Source: Chlorocebus sabaeus (lineage: Eukaryota > Chordata > Mammalia > Primates > Cercopithecidae). From it: a stretch of 64,000 bases of DNA. Shown here piece by piece: positions 12,679-25,200 of the stretch. How positions within the stretch are numbered: position 1 is the first letter of the stretch; each line of letters begins with the position of its first letter. The stretch is taken from NCBI RefSeq assembly GCF_047675955.1, contig NC_132919.1, forward strand, positions 66,196,816-66,260,815, read 5' to 3'. Made by a program: the position numbers and the translations under genes. Under the pieces are notes generated by a model. The model was not told the DNA's origin, did not search any database, and was given only the letters and a program-made list of their open reading frames with translations.

Positions 12679-12977
12679 TTTTTTTTTTTTTTTTTTGAGA
12701 CAAAATCTTGCTCTGTTGCCCAGGCTGGAGTGCGGTGGCACGATCTTGGCTCACTGCAACCTCCACCTACTGGGTTGAAATGATTCTTCTGCCTCAGCCT
12801 CCCGAGTAGCTGGGATTACAGGTGCCCACCACCACACCTAGCTAATTTTGGGTTTTTAGTAGAGGTGGGGTTTCACCATGTTGTCCAGGCTGGTCTGGAA
12901 CTCCTGACCTCAGATGATTCACCTGCCTTGGCCTCCCAAAGTGCTGGGATTACAGGCATGAGCCACAGCTCCCAGCC
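12679..12977 (-). mobile_element. Alu, full length
   Basis: Poly(T), GAGACAAAATCTTGCTCTG, ends AGCTCCCAGCC. Confidence 0.92.
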
Positions 12978-13059
12978 CCTTTGTGCACTTTTAAAAACAT
13001 ATCTTAGAATTTGTGATATGTGTTTTATTTTCATTTTCATTTGGGTCACAATATTATAA

Positions 13060-13608
13060 AATTTCTATTATGACTTACTCTTTGATCCATGATTTGTTTT
13101 AAAACATACTGTTTAATTTTCAAACATTTAGGGATTTCCCAGACGTCTTCGTTGTTGGTTTCTAATTTAATTCCATTATGGTTAGAGAACATACTTGGTA
13201 TGATGAATTTAAAAAAAAAATTAGAGGTTTGTATATGGCCTGAAACATGGTTTGTTTAGGTAAATGTTCAGTTTGTAATAGGAAAGACGCTGCTGTTAGG
13301 TAAAGTGTTTCATAAATAATAATTAGGTCAAGTTGGTTGATTGTGTTAAAGTCTTCTGTATCCTTGCTGATTTCCTGTCTGCGTGTTCTAGTGATGACTG
13401 ATAAAGGAATGTTGAAGTCTACAACGATTGTTATGGGTTTGTTCTCTTTCTCCTTGAAATTCTGTCTGTTTACATATCCTGTATTTTGAGGCCCTGTTAC
13501 TAGATGCAGAAACATTTACAGGTTTGTCCTCTTGATTATTTGACACCTTTATCACTCTGAAATAACCTTTATTTCTGGCAGTAATCATTATATTAAAAAC
13601 CATTATTT
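13060..13608 (-). mobile_element. L1 ORF2 fragment, antisense
   Basis: TAATTAGGTCAAGTTGGTTG, GAATGTTGAAGTCTACAACG and GTATTTTGAGGCCCTGTTAC are reverse-complement ORF2. The fragment probably continues at 14228-14640 around intervening Alus. Confidence 0.7.
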
Positions 13609-13916
13609 GGCCAGGCATGGTGACTCACGCCTGTAATCCCAGCACTTTGGGAGGCCAAGGCGGGTGGATCACCTGAGGTCAGGAGTTTGAGACCAGACTG
13701 GCCAACATGGTGAAACCCTATCTCTTCTAAAAATAGAAAAACAGCCTGGCACGGTGGCATATGTCTGTAGTCCCAGCTACTCAGAAGGTTGAGGCAAGAG
13801 AATCACTTGAATCCAGGAGGTGGATATTGCAGTGAGCCGAGATCATACCACTGTACCCCAGCCTGGGAAGCAGAGCAAGACTCCATCTCTAAATACATAC
13901 ATACATACATAAATAC
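13609..13916 (+). mobile_element. Alu with (CATA)n tail
   Basis: GGCCAGGCATGGTGACTCAC start; tail of four CATA units. Confidence 0.92.
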
Positions 13917-13917
13917 A

Positions 13918-14227
13918 GGCCGGGTGCTGTGCCTCACGCCTGTAATCCCAGCACTTTGGGAGGCCGAGGCGGGTGAATCACCTGAGGTCAGGAGTTCGAG
14001 ACTATCCTGGCTAAGATGGTGAAACACTGTCCCTACTAAAAATACAAAAATTAGCCAGGCATGGTGGTGAGCACCTGTAATGCCAACTACTTGGGAGGCT
14101 GAGGCAGGAGAATTGCTTGAAGCCGGGAGGCAGAGGTTGCAGTGAGCCGAGTTTGTGCCACTGCACTCTAGCCTGGGTAACAGAGCAAGACTCCATCTTA
14201 GAAAAACAAAAAACAAACAAACAAAAA
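13918..14227 (+). mobile_element. Alu, full length
   Basis: GGCCGGGTGCTGTGCCTCAC start directly after the previous tail; ends AACAAACAAACAAAAAACC. Confidence 0.92.
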
Positions 14228-14364
14228 ACCATCATTTAATACTAATATAAAATTAGCGTTTTATATTAGTAATATAATACTGTTTTTGACTAGTGTTAGA
14301 ATGACATATTTTTCTCTACCCTTTTGCTTTTAATCTATATATCATGATATTCATTTACTTTTTA

Positions 14365-14494
14365 ATTTGTAAAAATAGAGATGGGGATTTGCCATGTTGC
14401 CCAGGTTGGTCTTCAGTTCCTGGGCTCAAGCCACCTGTCTACCTCAGCCTCCCAAAATGCTGGGATTATAAGCATGAGCCACCATACCTGGCCA
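14365..14494 (-). mobile_element. Alu right-monomer fragment
   Basis: TAGAGATGGGGATTTGCCAT to CATACCTGGCC. Confidence 0.75.
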
Positions 14495-14891
14495 TATCAT
14501 TATATTTTCAAATGGTTTCTTGTTTTTTTAATTTTTCTTTTAAATGTAATCTGACAGCGTCTTTTAATTAATGTGTTTTGGACCATTTACATTTAATATG
14601 ATTGATAATGACTGGATTTAGGTTTCCTATTTTATTATTTGTTTTCTGATTATCTCTTTTTTGGGGGGTTTCTTCTGTTTCTTTTTTCTGCCTACTTTTG
14701 GATTAAATGAATATTTTTTAGTGTTATGTTTTATTAAATGGCTTTTGGTCATATCCGTGCTATGTTTTTGCTGTAGGAATTACAAAATATATACCTAACC
14801 TACCTACTTAGAGTTAGCATTTTACCTCTAAATACAACGTAAAAGTATTACAACCATTTAGGTTTGTTTATTGTAACCCCCTCCCTTATAA

Positions 14892-15055
14892 TTGTATATA
14901 TATGTGTGTGTGTATATATCCATATACACTTTCAATGACATATAGATATGTATCTATACTTTCAATGTATATCTACATGCATACATTGTATATGTATGTA
15001 GACATATATCTACATACATTGAAAGATATATCTACATACATATACAATGCATGTA
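14892..15055. repeat. (TA)/(TG)/(TACA) low-complexity tract with inverted repeat
   Basis: Alternating TATATG, CTTTCAATG and CTACATACAT words. A perfect 19-nt inverted repeat lies at 14984-15002 and 15031-15049. Confidence 0.75.
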
Positions 15056-16030
15056 TGATACCTCTGGCCACTACATCCTTCTTAAATTTCCTGTTGCCAC
15101 TCATGACCCAATTTCCTTGACCAGTTATTCCTCCTTCAAACATCCCTCTTACATGTGATAGTCCTCAGCATTTAGTTTCCCCAACTTTCCCCTAATTATC
15201 AGTTGACTCAGTTACCACCAAAATATCAATGACTTCTAGATCCATTTTCCTACCTAGACCTCTCTTCGAAACTCCAGTTATGTATTTCCAACTGCCTTTG
15301 TTGTCCCCGATAAACTCCACATTGTAGGAAATAAAAAGGAGTTACAAAAGTTTAGGTTCAAAGCAAAATTTAAAAACTCATAAATGAGACAAAGATTTAG
15401 TGATGATAAAGGCTATGGACCACAATGAAGATATAAAAGTAATGAACCTTTCTGTAAAACATGTATGTGATAGAACCGGTCCCCAACTTTAAGCCTTTCA
15501 GCGATTCAAGTAATTGCAGAACATCTTTAAAGTACTAAGAGAAATGTCCATCCAGAATTCTATATCCAGCAAAAATACCCTTCAACAATTAAGGCAAAAA
15601 GAAAAAGAAAAAAGACATTTCAGATGAAGAAAATCTAAGAGAATGTGTTGTCAGAAGTTCTACTCTAAAATAAATGTATAAGAAGGTCTTTAGGCCAAAG
15701 GAAAATTATACCAGTGGTAATACTAGAACTTCAGAGATAAAGAAAGAGCAGCAGAAATGGTATCTGGGAAAATTTTAAAACACAAATGGTTGTTTCTCTT
15801 CTTACTCTTTAAAATATGTATAGTGGTTGAAAGCAAAAGTGAAAACACTGGTGAGACTTTCAATGTATGTAGATATATATATGTGTATATATATACACAC
15901 ACACACGTATATCTATATACATGTAGAGGTAATAATGGTAGTTATTTTATGGAGCCGATCTGAGGATAAAATGAGATAATGCGCTTTAAAGTGCTTAGCA
16001 CAATGTCTGGCAAATAGAAAGCACTGTATA
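15056..16030. other. Intergenic, no gene; microsatellite at about 15868-15930
   Basis: Unique or old L1-like sequence. A (TA)n(CA)n tract with a second ACTTTCAATGTATGTAGA word lies at 15857-15930. Confidence 0.35.
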
Positions 16031-16321
16031 GGCCAGGCATGGTGGCTCACGCCTGTAATCCCAGCACTTTGGGAGGCCTAGGCGGATGGATCACTTGAGG
16101 TCAGGAATTTGAGACCAGCCTGGCTAACATGGTGAGACTACATCTCTACTAAAAATATAAAAATTAGCCAGCTGTGGTGGTGGTGGGCTCCTGTAATCCC
16201 AGCTACTTGGGAGTGAGGCAGGCGAGTGGCTTGAACCTGGGAGGTGGAGGTTGCAGTGAGCCAAGATTGCGCCACTGCACTCCAGCCTGGGCGACAGAGT
16301 GAGACTTGGTCTCAAAAAAAA
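16031..16321 (+). mobile_element. Alu, full length
   Basis: GGCCAGGCATGGTGGCTCAC start and A8 tail. Direct repeats AGAAAGCAC flank it (16016 and 16321). Confidence 0.92.
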
Positions 16322-18709
16322 GAAAGCACCTATAAAAGCCAGCTGGTGATTTTTATATTATTACTGACACAGAAGATAGGGATTGGGGGCAAAGGGAATG
16401 TACTCAAAGAACATAGCCTTGTTCATTAATAACGTTAATACTAGACTGGGACACTATTCTACATCAGAAGGTGAATCCTTGTTACATTTGACAAATAAGT
16501 TTCATCATTTTTAAAAGCTTTAAATGCATCACAGATTATTTATTCTTGATATGCCATTCATGGTTTATAGATATGTAATAGCAGATTAAATAATTAGATT
16601 TTATTAGTTCTGGAGTATTAAATTCTGCTGGAAATGAACTTCCCCCTTCCCTATACCAATACTGAGTGAGGCCTCTTTTTCTCAGATACCAATTAGAAAT
16701 AAGGGGACAATGTTACACTTTTTCCTTCTAGAAACACACATTGTATAGAGAGTTGTCTTTTGAAGTCTAGAAGTCTGAAAACACTATGATTTTTTTTTTT
16801 TTATAATTAATACAATAAATGTATTGGTCAACTCTGAAAAATCTACGGTGGTTTCTGAGATTTAATCTTGGCATGACTTTACCTCTGCATCTCTGTCCTC
16901 GGCAGGTAGTTTTGTTTATGGGTGTCATTGGTTGAACAAATATTGTTTTAGTTGCTACAATAAATAAAACATGATCTGTGCTCTAAAGGAGTCAACAAAT
17001 GAGCCAGGGGGGCATCAGTAATTGCCGGTAATATAATCGTGCTCGCGCTGTCGTGGAGGACCATACAGAGTATCAGAAGCACAGTGCCAGGAGGCACAGC
17101 AAAGGGTAGTAGAGGTGACATTTGAGCCCGGCCTTGAAAACTGTCTAGGATTTCTTAGAATTTCAGCAAAGTAAGGTAATTTCTGTCTAAAATATACAGG
17201 CAAACTTTTTATTAAAAATATGAGAAATTAATTAACAGAGTATGACCACGATGCAGATTTAAAACCCAAGGCATAATGAGTGCCGTTGACCAGTTCATCC
17301 AAACAGCAGAGAAGAGAACATCCATATAGATCCTTCTTGTGTTGCAGAATACAAAGGAGCAGAGAATTTTGCCTCAGTAACTGCCAGGTCATTCTAATTA
17401 AAGTACCTGTACATTGTAATATAATTCCTCCATTAAGGTAATAACCGATCAGGTGGTCCAGAGTCTGTGTCATTCAGTCAAGAAAGTCACTCCCTTAACC
17501 TAGACTGTGCTGGAAATTCATTGACAAATTTTGTTCTTTGCTTCTCCATTTGTCTTCAGAATTCATGCAGACCACTTGACTTCGTTAGCATTTTCTTTTG
17601 TAGGCATATATTAATGTCTTTGGTTAAGCTTCGGCTTCCATTTGCATCAATCCTGTTGTAATTATTGCCTCCTGAGGCATCTTTTTGCTTCCCTTGCATG
17701 AGTTTCCAAAACCCTACTTTCTACTTTGTAAGGAGAGTATCCATTTTCTTTAAAGGAGTGGTTTTCAAACTTGCCTGCATATCAGAATTATTTGGGGAGA
17801 AGGATAAAAATACAGATTACTGAGCTTCACCTGGGATTCTGTAAATTTGGGTTGCATTTGAGATTACTTTGAACAATTTACCGATGATTTTTGCTTCTCC
17901 TCCACTTCAGTTTTAGGAAGGACTGTTTCAAGGCAGCTTTTCAAACTTTAATGACTGTATAAATCACCTGAAGATTGTGAGAAACTGCAGATCCTAATTT
18001 AGCAGCCCTGGGTTCAGGCCTGAGATTCTGAAGTTCTCTCAAACGTGATAATATCAATCCCTTGTTGAGCAGAAAGGTTTTTTTGTTTTTTTTTTCCCCC
18101 CCCAATATCTTCATGGCATTCAATGAGTAGCAGAGTTTGAAGGTAACTTCTGGAATTTCATCGAATGTGTATGAATTTTTACTCATCTGGATCTTAGGGG
18201 ACATAACCCATCCAGTTATAGGGAGGGAGGACCTTTAATAACGAAGCCAAATGTGTAGGTTGTCTCCCTCTCCCTGGTGTGCAGAGGTATCCCTTGCACA
18301 CACTCAAAACTTCTTAGACCAAAAGCATTATAGCTCTAGTTTGCCTTAAAGGAAGTTTATTGTCTATAGAGCATGTGGGTCATTTTCTGCCAAAAAAAAT
18401 ATTCAAATGTCTTCACTCTGAAGCTTTGTTCATTGTATCTGGTGGAATTCCGGTTCTCAGTGAGTAGACACCTAGCTGTGCTTCTAATGTGAAGTGTCTA
18501 CTAGCCCCATGGTCTCTATTTTGGATTTGAACTTACTTCGACCCCACACCTGATGCCTTTCCATTTAGTCATATTGTGATTCAACATTTTTGTTTCCACA
18601 TTTTTTATTTCCTATGTTATTATTCCTTAGTTCCCATCTGTAAGATCATAAAGTCCTTTGACCCAAACACAGTTGATATTTCATACATATGTTAAAAACT
18701 GAGCTGTGA
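16322..18709. other. Intergenic with L2 and MER5A-like relics
   Basis: An L2-like piece lies at about 16930-17180, and MER5A-like hAT relics at about 17758-17870 (GGTTTTCAAACTTGCCTGCA) and 17930-18065 (TTCAAACTTTAATGACTG). No gene is recognised; the 81-87-codon antisense frames here are not supported. Confidence 0.45.
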
Positions 18710-19012
18710 GACCAGACGTGGTGACTGACACCTGAAATCTCAGCACTTTGGGAGACCAAGACAGAAGGATCAGTTCAAGCCAGGAGTTTGAGATCAGCCT
18801 GGGCAACAAAGTGGGACCATGTCTCTAAAAAAGAGAATTAGCTGGGCACAGGGGAGTAGTCCCTGTTACTCTGGAGGCTGAGGCAGGAAGATCACTTGAG
18901 CGCGGGAATTCCAGGCTGCAGTGAGCTCTGATAGTGTCACTGCATTCCAGCCTGGGTGCAGAGTGAGACCCTGTCTCCAAAAAAAAAAAAAAAAAAGAAA
19001 AAAAGAAAAAAT
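18710..19012 (+). mobile_element. Alu (AluJ-like, diverged)
   Basis: AGACCAGACGTGGTGACTGA start, long A-rich tail. Confidence 0.88.
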
Positions 19013-19164
19013 CCAAGGGTATAATGAGGGAACTTCCAGGAAAGTGCTCTTATTTTCTGCTTTTAGAAACCAAAATAATGTTTCATTGTGGGCTGCTACC
19101 ATTATATGCAGGAAGTTTTAGAATGAAAAACATTCTGAATTGATCCTTGCTAACTTTATTTCAG

Positions 19165-19274
19165 AAAGTGGTAAAATAGCTGTGGAGTATAGACCCAGTG
19201 AAGAGATTGTAGATGTCGGATGGGAAGAAGAACTACACGGTTTAATTCAAGTATGTGGAGATAAAAACTCAAAG
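19165..19274 (+). other. Unassigned exon-like segment (or pseudogene fragment)
   Basis: 110 nt between ttatttcag and gtaaca, with an open frame reading ESGKIAVEYRPSEEIVDVGW then EEELHGLIQVCGDKNSK. The composition is protein-like (no stops, balanced acidic and hydrophobic residues) and unlike the surrounding repeats. I do not recognise the protein. An Alu begins 8 nt after the putative donor. It may be an exon of an upstream gene, an orphan exon from a segmental duplication, or part of a retrocopy. Confidence 0.35.
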
Positions 19275-19281
19275 GTAACAG

Positions 19282-19537
19282 GGCCGGGCGCAGCGGCTCA
19301 AACGTAATGCCAGTGCTTTGGGAGGCCAAGGCGGGCGGATCACCTGAGGTTGGGAGCTCAAGACCAGCCTGACCAACATGGGGAAACGGTGGTGCATGCA
19401 TCCCGCTACTTGGGAGGCTGAGGCAGGAGAATCGGTTGAACCTGGGAGGTGGAGGTTGTGGTGAGCCAAGATCGCTCCATTGCACTCCAGCCTGGGAAAC
19501 AAGAGCGAAACTCCCATCTCAGAAAAACAAAAAAAAC
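19282..19537 (+). mobile_element. Alu with internal deletion
   Basis: GGCCGGGCGCAGCGGCTCAA start. The middle of the left arm is missing after GACCAACATGGGGAAAC. It lies just downstream of the exon-like segment. Confidence 0.9.
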
Positions 19538-20118
19538 CTCAAGGGTCAGATAACATATGCAGTATAACCATAATTCAAAATAAGCAGCAGAATTTGGAGG
19601 ATAATTTGCTTCATTCTCAGGAAAATGTGAAACTCCGAAACTGCTTTTTGAGTGCAGGGTATTTCTGGGGCTTTTCCTAAAGTCTTGACCTTTGGCTCTT
19701 TCCCCTTATTTGGAGTTTGGAGACAGAACTGAGGACTGTGTTACTACAGCTGTGGACACAGGAGAGGGGTTAGTCTCCCCCGGCCCCAGGAGTAAGGGAA
19801 GCTGGGCTGCTTGAACACAGGCCTTTTTAGAACTCCCTTCAAACAGGATCCCAGAGATGTGGGGAGAATGTAAGTGGCCTTAAGACTGATTGTGCTACAG
19901 CTTTCGAAAACTGTAATGCCTTTCAAATATGACTTATTACTTGGATCTCAATATCTTCCATATACCTTGGGTAGACTATTTTGCTGAAGATCTTTCTGTC
20001 AATCATTTACAATCATGTGCTGCAAAATGAAGTTTTGGTCAACAGTAGACCACATATATGATGGTGGTTGCATAGGAGTATAATGGAGCTATCCCTATAC
20101 AGGCATACCATTTTTATC

Positions 20119-20424
20119 TTTTTGTTGTTGTTGTTGTTGAGATGGAGTCTCACTCTGTTGCCCAGGCTGGAGTGCGATGGTGTGATCTCAGCTCACTGTA
20201 ACTTCTACCTCCTGGGTTCAAGTGATTCTCCTACCTCAGCCTCCCGAGTAGCGGGATGCATTATAGGCATGCGCCACCATACTCAGCTAATTTTTATATT
20301 TTTAGTAGAGACTGGTTTTTGCCATGTTGGCCAGGCTGGTCTCGAACTCCTGACCTCAGGTGATCCACCCACCTCCGCATCCCAAAGTGCTGGGATTACA
20401 GGCATGAGCCACTGTGCCTGGGCC
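20119..20424 (-). mobile_element. Alu, full length
   Basis: (TTG)n tail, GAGATGGAGTCTCACTCTG. CCATTTTTATCTTTT flanks both sides as a target duplication. Confidence 0.93.
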
Positions 20425-21060
20425 CCATTTTTATCTTTTATACAGTATTTTAACTATACCTTTTCCATGTTTACATACACAAATACCTGCCATTCTGTGA
20501 CAGTTGCCTTTAATATTCAGTACAGTAACATACAGTACAGGTTTGTAGCCTAGGAGTCGTAGGCCGTACCACATAGCCTAGGTGTGCTGTGGGTTACACC
20601 ACCTAGGTTTGTAGAAGTATACGCCATGATGTTAGCACAATGGTGAAATCACCTAATGACACCTTTCTCAAGCTCCTCACATGGCAAGCAACGCATGACT
20701 GCATATGAAAGCTCTTAAATAGGGATTAAGTTTCTAAATTAATCTCAAAAGAAAACAGTCATTATTTACTATTTATGGAATTTTTTTTAAAAAAGGAGCA
20801 AAAGTTTCATTTCAGTGGGAACTTATTTTGGGGCTAGAGTATTTTATTTAACTTTCACCCCAAAGTTGCAACGTGTTTTGAAGTTCTTCCCTGTAAAATA
20901 ATTATTTTAACTCAATTTAAATAAAACGCATCCAGTAAACTTCAAGCTTTAAGAAGTCTAGGTTCCTGTGAATTGTGAGAGGAAGTCAGCACTGATTTCA
21001 GAAATCTGATTATAACAATAGATCCATTCCTAAATGAGGTGAATCTTGGAATCCCTTCAG
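20425..21060. other. Intergenic, nothing recognised
   Basis: Unique-looking AT-rich sequence, with a local repetition of ACAGTA and GTTTGTAG near 20517-20615. Confidence 0.3.
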
Positions 21061-21349
21061 TTTTATTTTATTTTATTTTATTGAGACGGAGGTTTCTCAT
21101 TGCCCAGGCTGAAGTGCAATGTTGCAATCTAGGCTCACTGCAACCTCTGCCTCCCAGGTTCAAGTGATTCTCCTGCTTCAACCTCCCGAGTAGCTGGGAT
21201 TACAGGCATGCACCACCACGCCCAGCTATTAGTAGAGACGGGATTTCAGCATGTTGATCAGGCTGGTCTGGAACTTCTGACCTCAGTGATCTGCCCACCT
21301 CGGCCTCCCAAAGTTCTGGCATTATGGATGTGAGCCACTGTGCACAGCC
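21061..21349 (-). mobile_element. Alu with (TTTTA)n tail
   Basis: TTTTATTTTATT then GAGACGGAGGTTTCTCATTG. Confidence 0.9.
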
Positions 21350-22099
21350 CCCCTTCAAGTTTAAAACCATCACTGTGCACCCTGTGCCTCTGCTAGGTAC
21401 TGGAATAAGATGAAGCACCTTCTTGGAGTTTACATGCTGATAATTGTGCCAGACAGTAATAGGTAAGAATGGCTGTGGGGGAAGTCAGCTGTGTTCTAAT
21501 TACAGTCGCATTTCAGGAAATTATTTAACATGTTGACTTTAACAGCCTAAGCCTCTTCTCCATGTGTGCACACAGGGTAGATCTCTGAAGGGTGGTGCTG
21601 TAACTTCTAGGGTAATGGCTGTGTTGAGTCAAGGCAGGATGACAGTTCAGCCTCCTCCCTGCTAGTGCAAAGGGCTCTTCACTCGGATTAAAGCCTTCTT
21701 TCCCAGACTGAATTGTCCACCCCCCACACCCCTCCTACAGAAAATGTGGAGTCCTCGCTTATTCCCTGGCAGCCCCTACCTAGTAGGGTGGTGAATTCAT
21801 TATCAAACATGCAACAGTTTAGCGAAAACGGCAACATTTTGGAATAAATGACTGTAATGTGCGTCGTGCCTGCCACCCTAACTGGCGCCCATTTTGCAGC
21901 TCAGTTGCTGTCCCTGAAAGGAAGAGTATGCTTGGATTTCACCTTGGAGGAGGAAGAGTTCAGGCTGCCACAACTGGACTAGCACTTCTGAAGATCCCAA
22001 GGCGAGGTCCCATGACCCCACCCCACCACACCACAGCAGGCTGCTGGAGTCCTGGGACCACCTGGGTCTGTGGCCCAAATCCTTCCTCCCTAAGGGGAG
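21350..22099. other. Upstream flank of the LRRC37 gene
   Basis: Composition rises in GC from about 21880. No repeat is recognised. An unobserved 5' exon could lie here. Confidence 0.35.
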
Positions 22100-22285
22100 G
22101 GAAAGGGGTGTTCCAGCCGGGCGGGGTGGGAAGGGGTGTTAGGGCGGGATTGTGACATAAGATTGCCCTGGTGACATGGAGCAGATCTGGACCCAAGCCT
22201 AATAAAGGTGGCATAAATAAAGGTGTCATAAAGACAGGGCGGGGCACATGCTTATAAGAGGCACGAGCATCTTAGGGTTGCCAGA
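22100..22285 (+). promoter_or_regulatory. Putative LRRC37 proximal promoter
   Basis: GC boxes (GGGCGGGG at 22119-22126 and 22237-22244, GGGCGGG at 22142-22148) precede a TATA-like TTATAAG at 22252-22258, only 28-34 nt before the ATG. This implies a very short 5' UTR or a separate upstream 5' exon. A degenerate ATAAAGGTGNCATAA repeat lies at about 22202-22232. The assignment is inferred from motifs and position only. Confidence 0.4.
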
Positions 22286-25200
22286 ATGACTCCCGCTCAG
22301 TGCGCAGCACTCATGTGTGTCATGTTCTGGCTGCGTTTCTGGGGCCCATGGCCCCTCCTCACATGGCAACTATTGTGTCTACTAGTCAAGGAGACTCAGC
22401 CTCTGGAGTGGGTCAAGGACCCACTCCAGCTGACCTCTAACCCCCTGGGACCGCCTAAGCCCCGGTCTTCCCGCTCCTCCCATCTCCCATGGGAATCTCC
22501 CCATGCGCCCACTCCCCCGGCAGACCCGGGGGACTTTGATTACCTGGGGCCCTCTGCTTCCTCGCAGATGTCAGCCCTGCCCCAGGAATCGACTGAAAAT
22601 TTGGTTCCATTCCTGGACACGGATTCAGCTGAAGAGCTGCCCCTGGGGCCAGAGCAGTTCTCCGCTGCACACCAGGATTTAAATGACAAGCTGACTCCGG
22701 AAGAAAGGCTCCCAGAGGTGGTCCCACTGCTGGACGGGGATCAGAATCAGACCCTAGTTCAGCTTCCTCGCCTCAAAAGTAAGGTTCCAACTGTAGATCT
22801 AGATCGGGCTGCAGGTCATCAGGCAGATGAAATACTTGTTCCGCTAGACAGTAAGATTTCAAAACCAACCACATTTATTGTTTCGCCCAAGAACCTGAAG
22901 AAAGATCTAGCTGAGCGTTGGAGCCTTGCTGAGATTGTTGGAATTCCACACCGATTATCCAAACCTCAGCGTGAGAAACAGACTTTGCAGGATGAATATT
23001 CGAGTATGGACACACTGTATCCCGGCGGCCTGCCTCCAGAACTCCGGGTGAACTCAGATGAGCCTCCAGGGCCCCCTGAGCGAGTTGGACTTTCTCAATT
23101 CCATCTAGAGCCGGAAACTCAAAATCCAGAGACCCTTGAACACATCCAATCCTCTTTACTCCAGCAAGAAGCCCCAGGGCAGCTTCCACAGCTCCCTGAG
23201 GAGGAAGAACCTTCTTCCACCCAGCAGGTGGCCCCAGCTCTGCCTCCAGCATCCTCTATGGAAAGTCTAACTCTACCGAATCGTGAGGTGACAGTTCAGC
23301 CTCCAGGTGAGGATCAAGCTCATTATAACTTGCCTAGCATTACAATTAAACCTGCAGATGTGGAGGTTCCCATGACTCCAGAGGCTGAAAACGAGACAGA
23401 ATCTTCTGAAGTCCAGCAGGAGTCCCCAGGTCAGCCTCCAGAGGAGGTGGAACCTTCTGCAACCCAACAGGAGCCCCCAACTGAGCCTCCAGGTCCTCCT
23501 GTGGAGCCTGAACTTTCCCCCAGTGAGCAGGAGCAGCCAGCTCAGCCTTCTGAGTCTTCTGGGGAGGTTGAATCTTCTCCAGCCCTGCAGGAGACCCCAG
23601 CTCAGCCTCCAGAACATCATGAAGTCACAGTTTCACCTCCTGGTCACCATCAGACTCAGCATTCAGATATGCCCAGTGTCTCTGTTAAGCCTCCAGATGT
23701 GCAGCTCACCATAGCAACAGAGCCTAGTGCAGAGGTGGGAACTTCTCCAGTCCTCCAGGAGGCTACAGCTCAGCTTTCAGGGCCAGGTAATGATGTAGAA
23801 CCTCCCACCATCCAGCACGGGGGCCCACCTCTGCCTCCAGAGTCACTGGAAGAGGCTGGACCTTTAGCAATTCAACAGGAGACTTCAGTTCAATCTCCGG
23901 AATCTATTAATAATGAGAACCCCTCTCCAACCCAGCAGGAGGCTGCAGCTGAGCATCCACAGACCGCTGAGGAGGGTGAGTCTTCTCTAACCCAGCAGGA
24001 GGCCCCAGCTCAGACTCCAGAGCTCCCTAATGTAGTTGTAGCTCAACCTCCAGAGCATTCAAACCTGACTCAAGCCACAGTTCAACCTTTGGACCTGGGA
24101 CTTACCATCACTCCAGAATCCGTGACAGAGGTTGAACTTTCTCCAACCATGCAGGAGACCCCAACTCAGCCTCCCAAGAAAGTTGTATCCCAACTTCCAG
24201 TACATCAAGAGATAACAATTCCAACACCAGGTCAGGATGAAGCTCAGCATCCAATGTCACCCAGCATTACAGTTCAACCTTTGGACCTGGGACTTACCAT
24301 CGCTCCAGAACCCACTACGGAGGCTGAACATTCTACACCCCTGAAGAAGACTATAGCTCCACCAAAACATCCTAAGGTGACACTTCCACATCCAGACCAG
24401 GTTCAGACTCAGTATTTACACCTGACTCAAGCCACAGTTCAACCTTTGGACCTGGGACTTACCATCACTCCAGAATCCGTGACAGAGGTTGAACTTTCTC
24501 CAACCATGCAGGAGACCCCAACTCAGCCTCCCAAGAAAGTTGTATCCCAACTTCCAGTACATCAAGAGATAACAATTCCAACACCAGGTCAGGATGAAGC
24601 TCAGCATCCAATGTCACCCAGCATTACAGTTCAACCTTTGGACCTGGGACTTACCATCGCTCCAGAACCCACTACGGAGGCTGAACATTCTACACCCGTG
24701 AAGAAGACTATAGCTCCTCCAAAACATCCTAAGGTGACACTTCCACATCCAGACCAGGTTCAGACTCAGTATTTACACCTGACTCAAGCCACAGTTCAAC
24801 CTTTGGATCTGGGGTTTATCATCACTCCAGAATCCACAACAGAGGTTGAACTTTCTACTGTCCTGATGACTACAGCTCCTCCTCCAGAACACCCTGAGGT
24901 GACACTTCCACCTTCAGACCAGGTTCAGACTCAGCATTCACACCTGACTCAAGCCACAGTTCAACCTTTGGACCTAGGGTTTACCATCACTCCAGAATCC
25001 ACGACAGAGGTTGAACTTTCTCCAACCATGCAGGAGACCCCAACTCAGCCTCCTAAGAAAGTTGTACCCCAACTTCTAGTACATCAAGAGGTAACAATTC
25101 CAACACCAAGTCAGGATGAAGCTCAGCATCCAATGTCACCCAGCGTCACAGTTCAACCTTTGGACCTGGGACTTACCAGCACTCCAGAACCCACTATGGA

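Noticed and set aside
22875..23620. Antisense frames of 115-125 codons in LRRC37 exon 1
   Set aside because: Mirror translations of the Pro/Gln-rich coding repeats.
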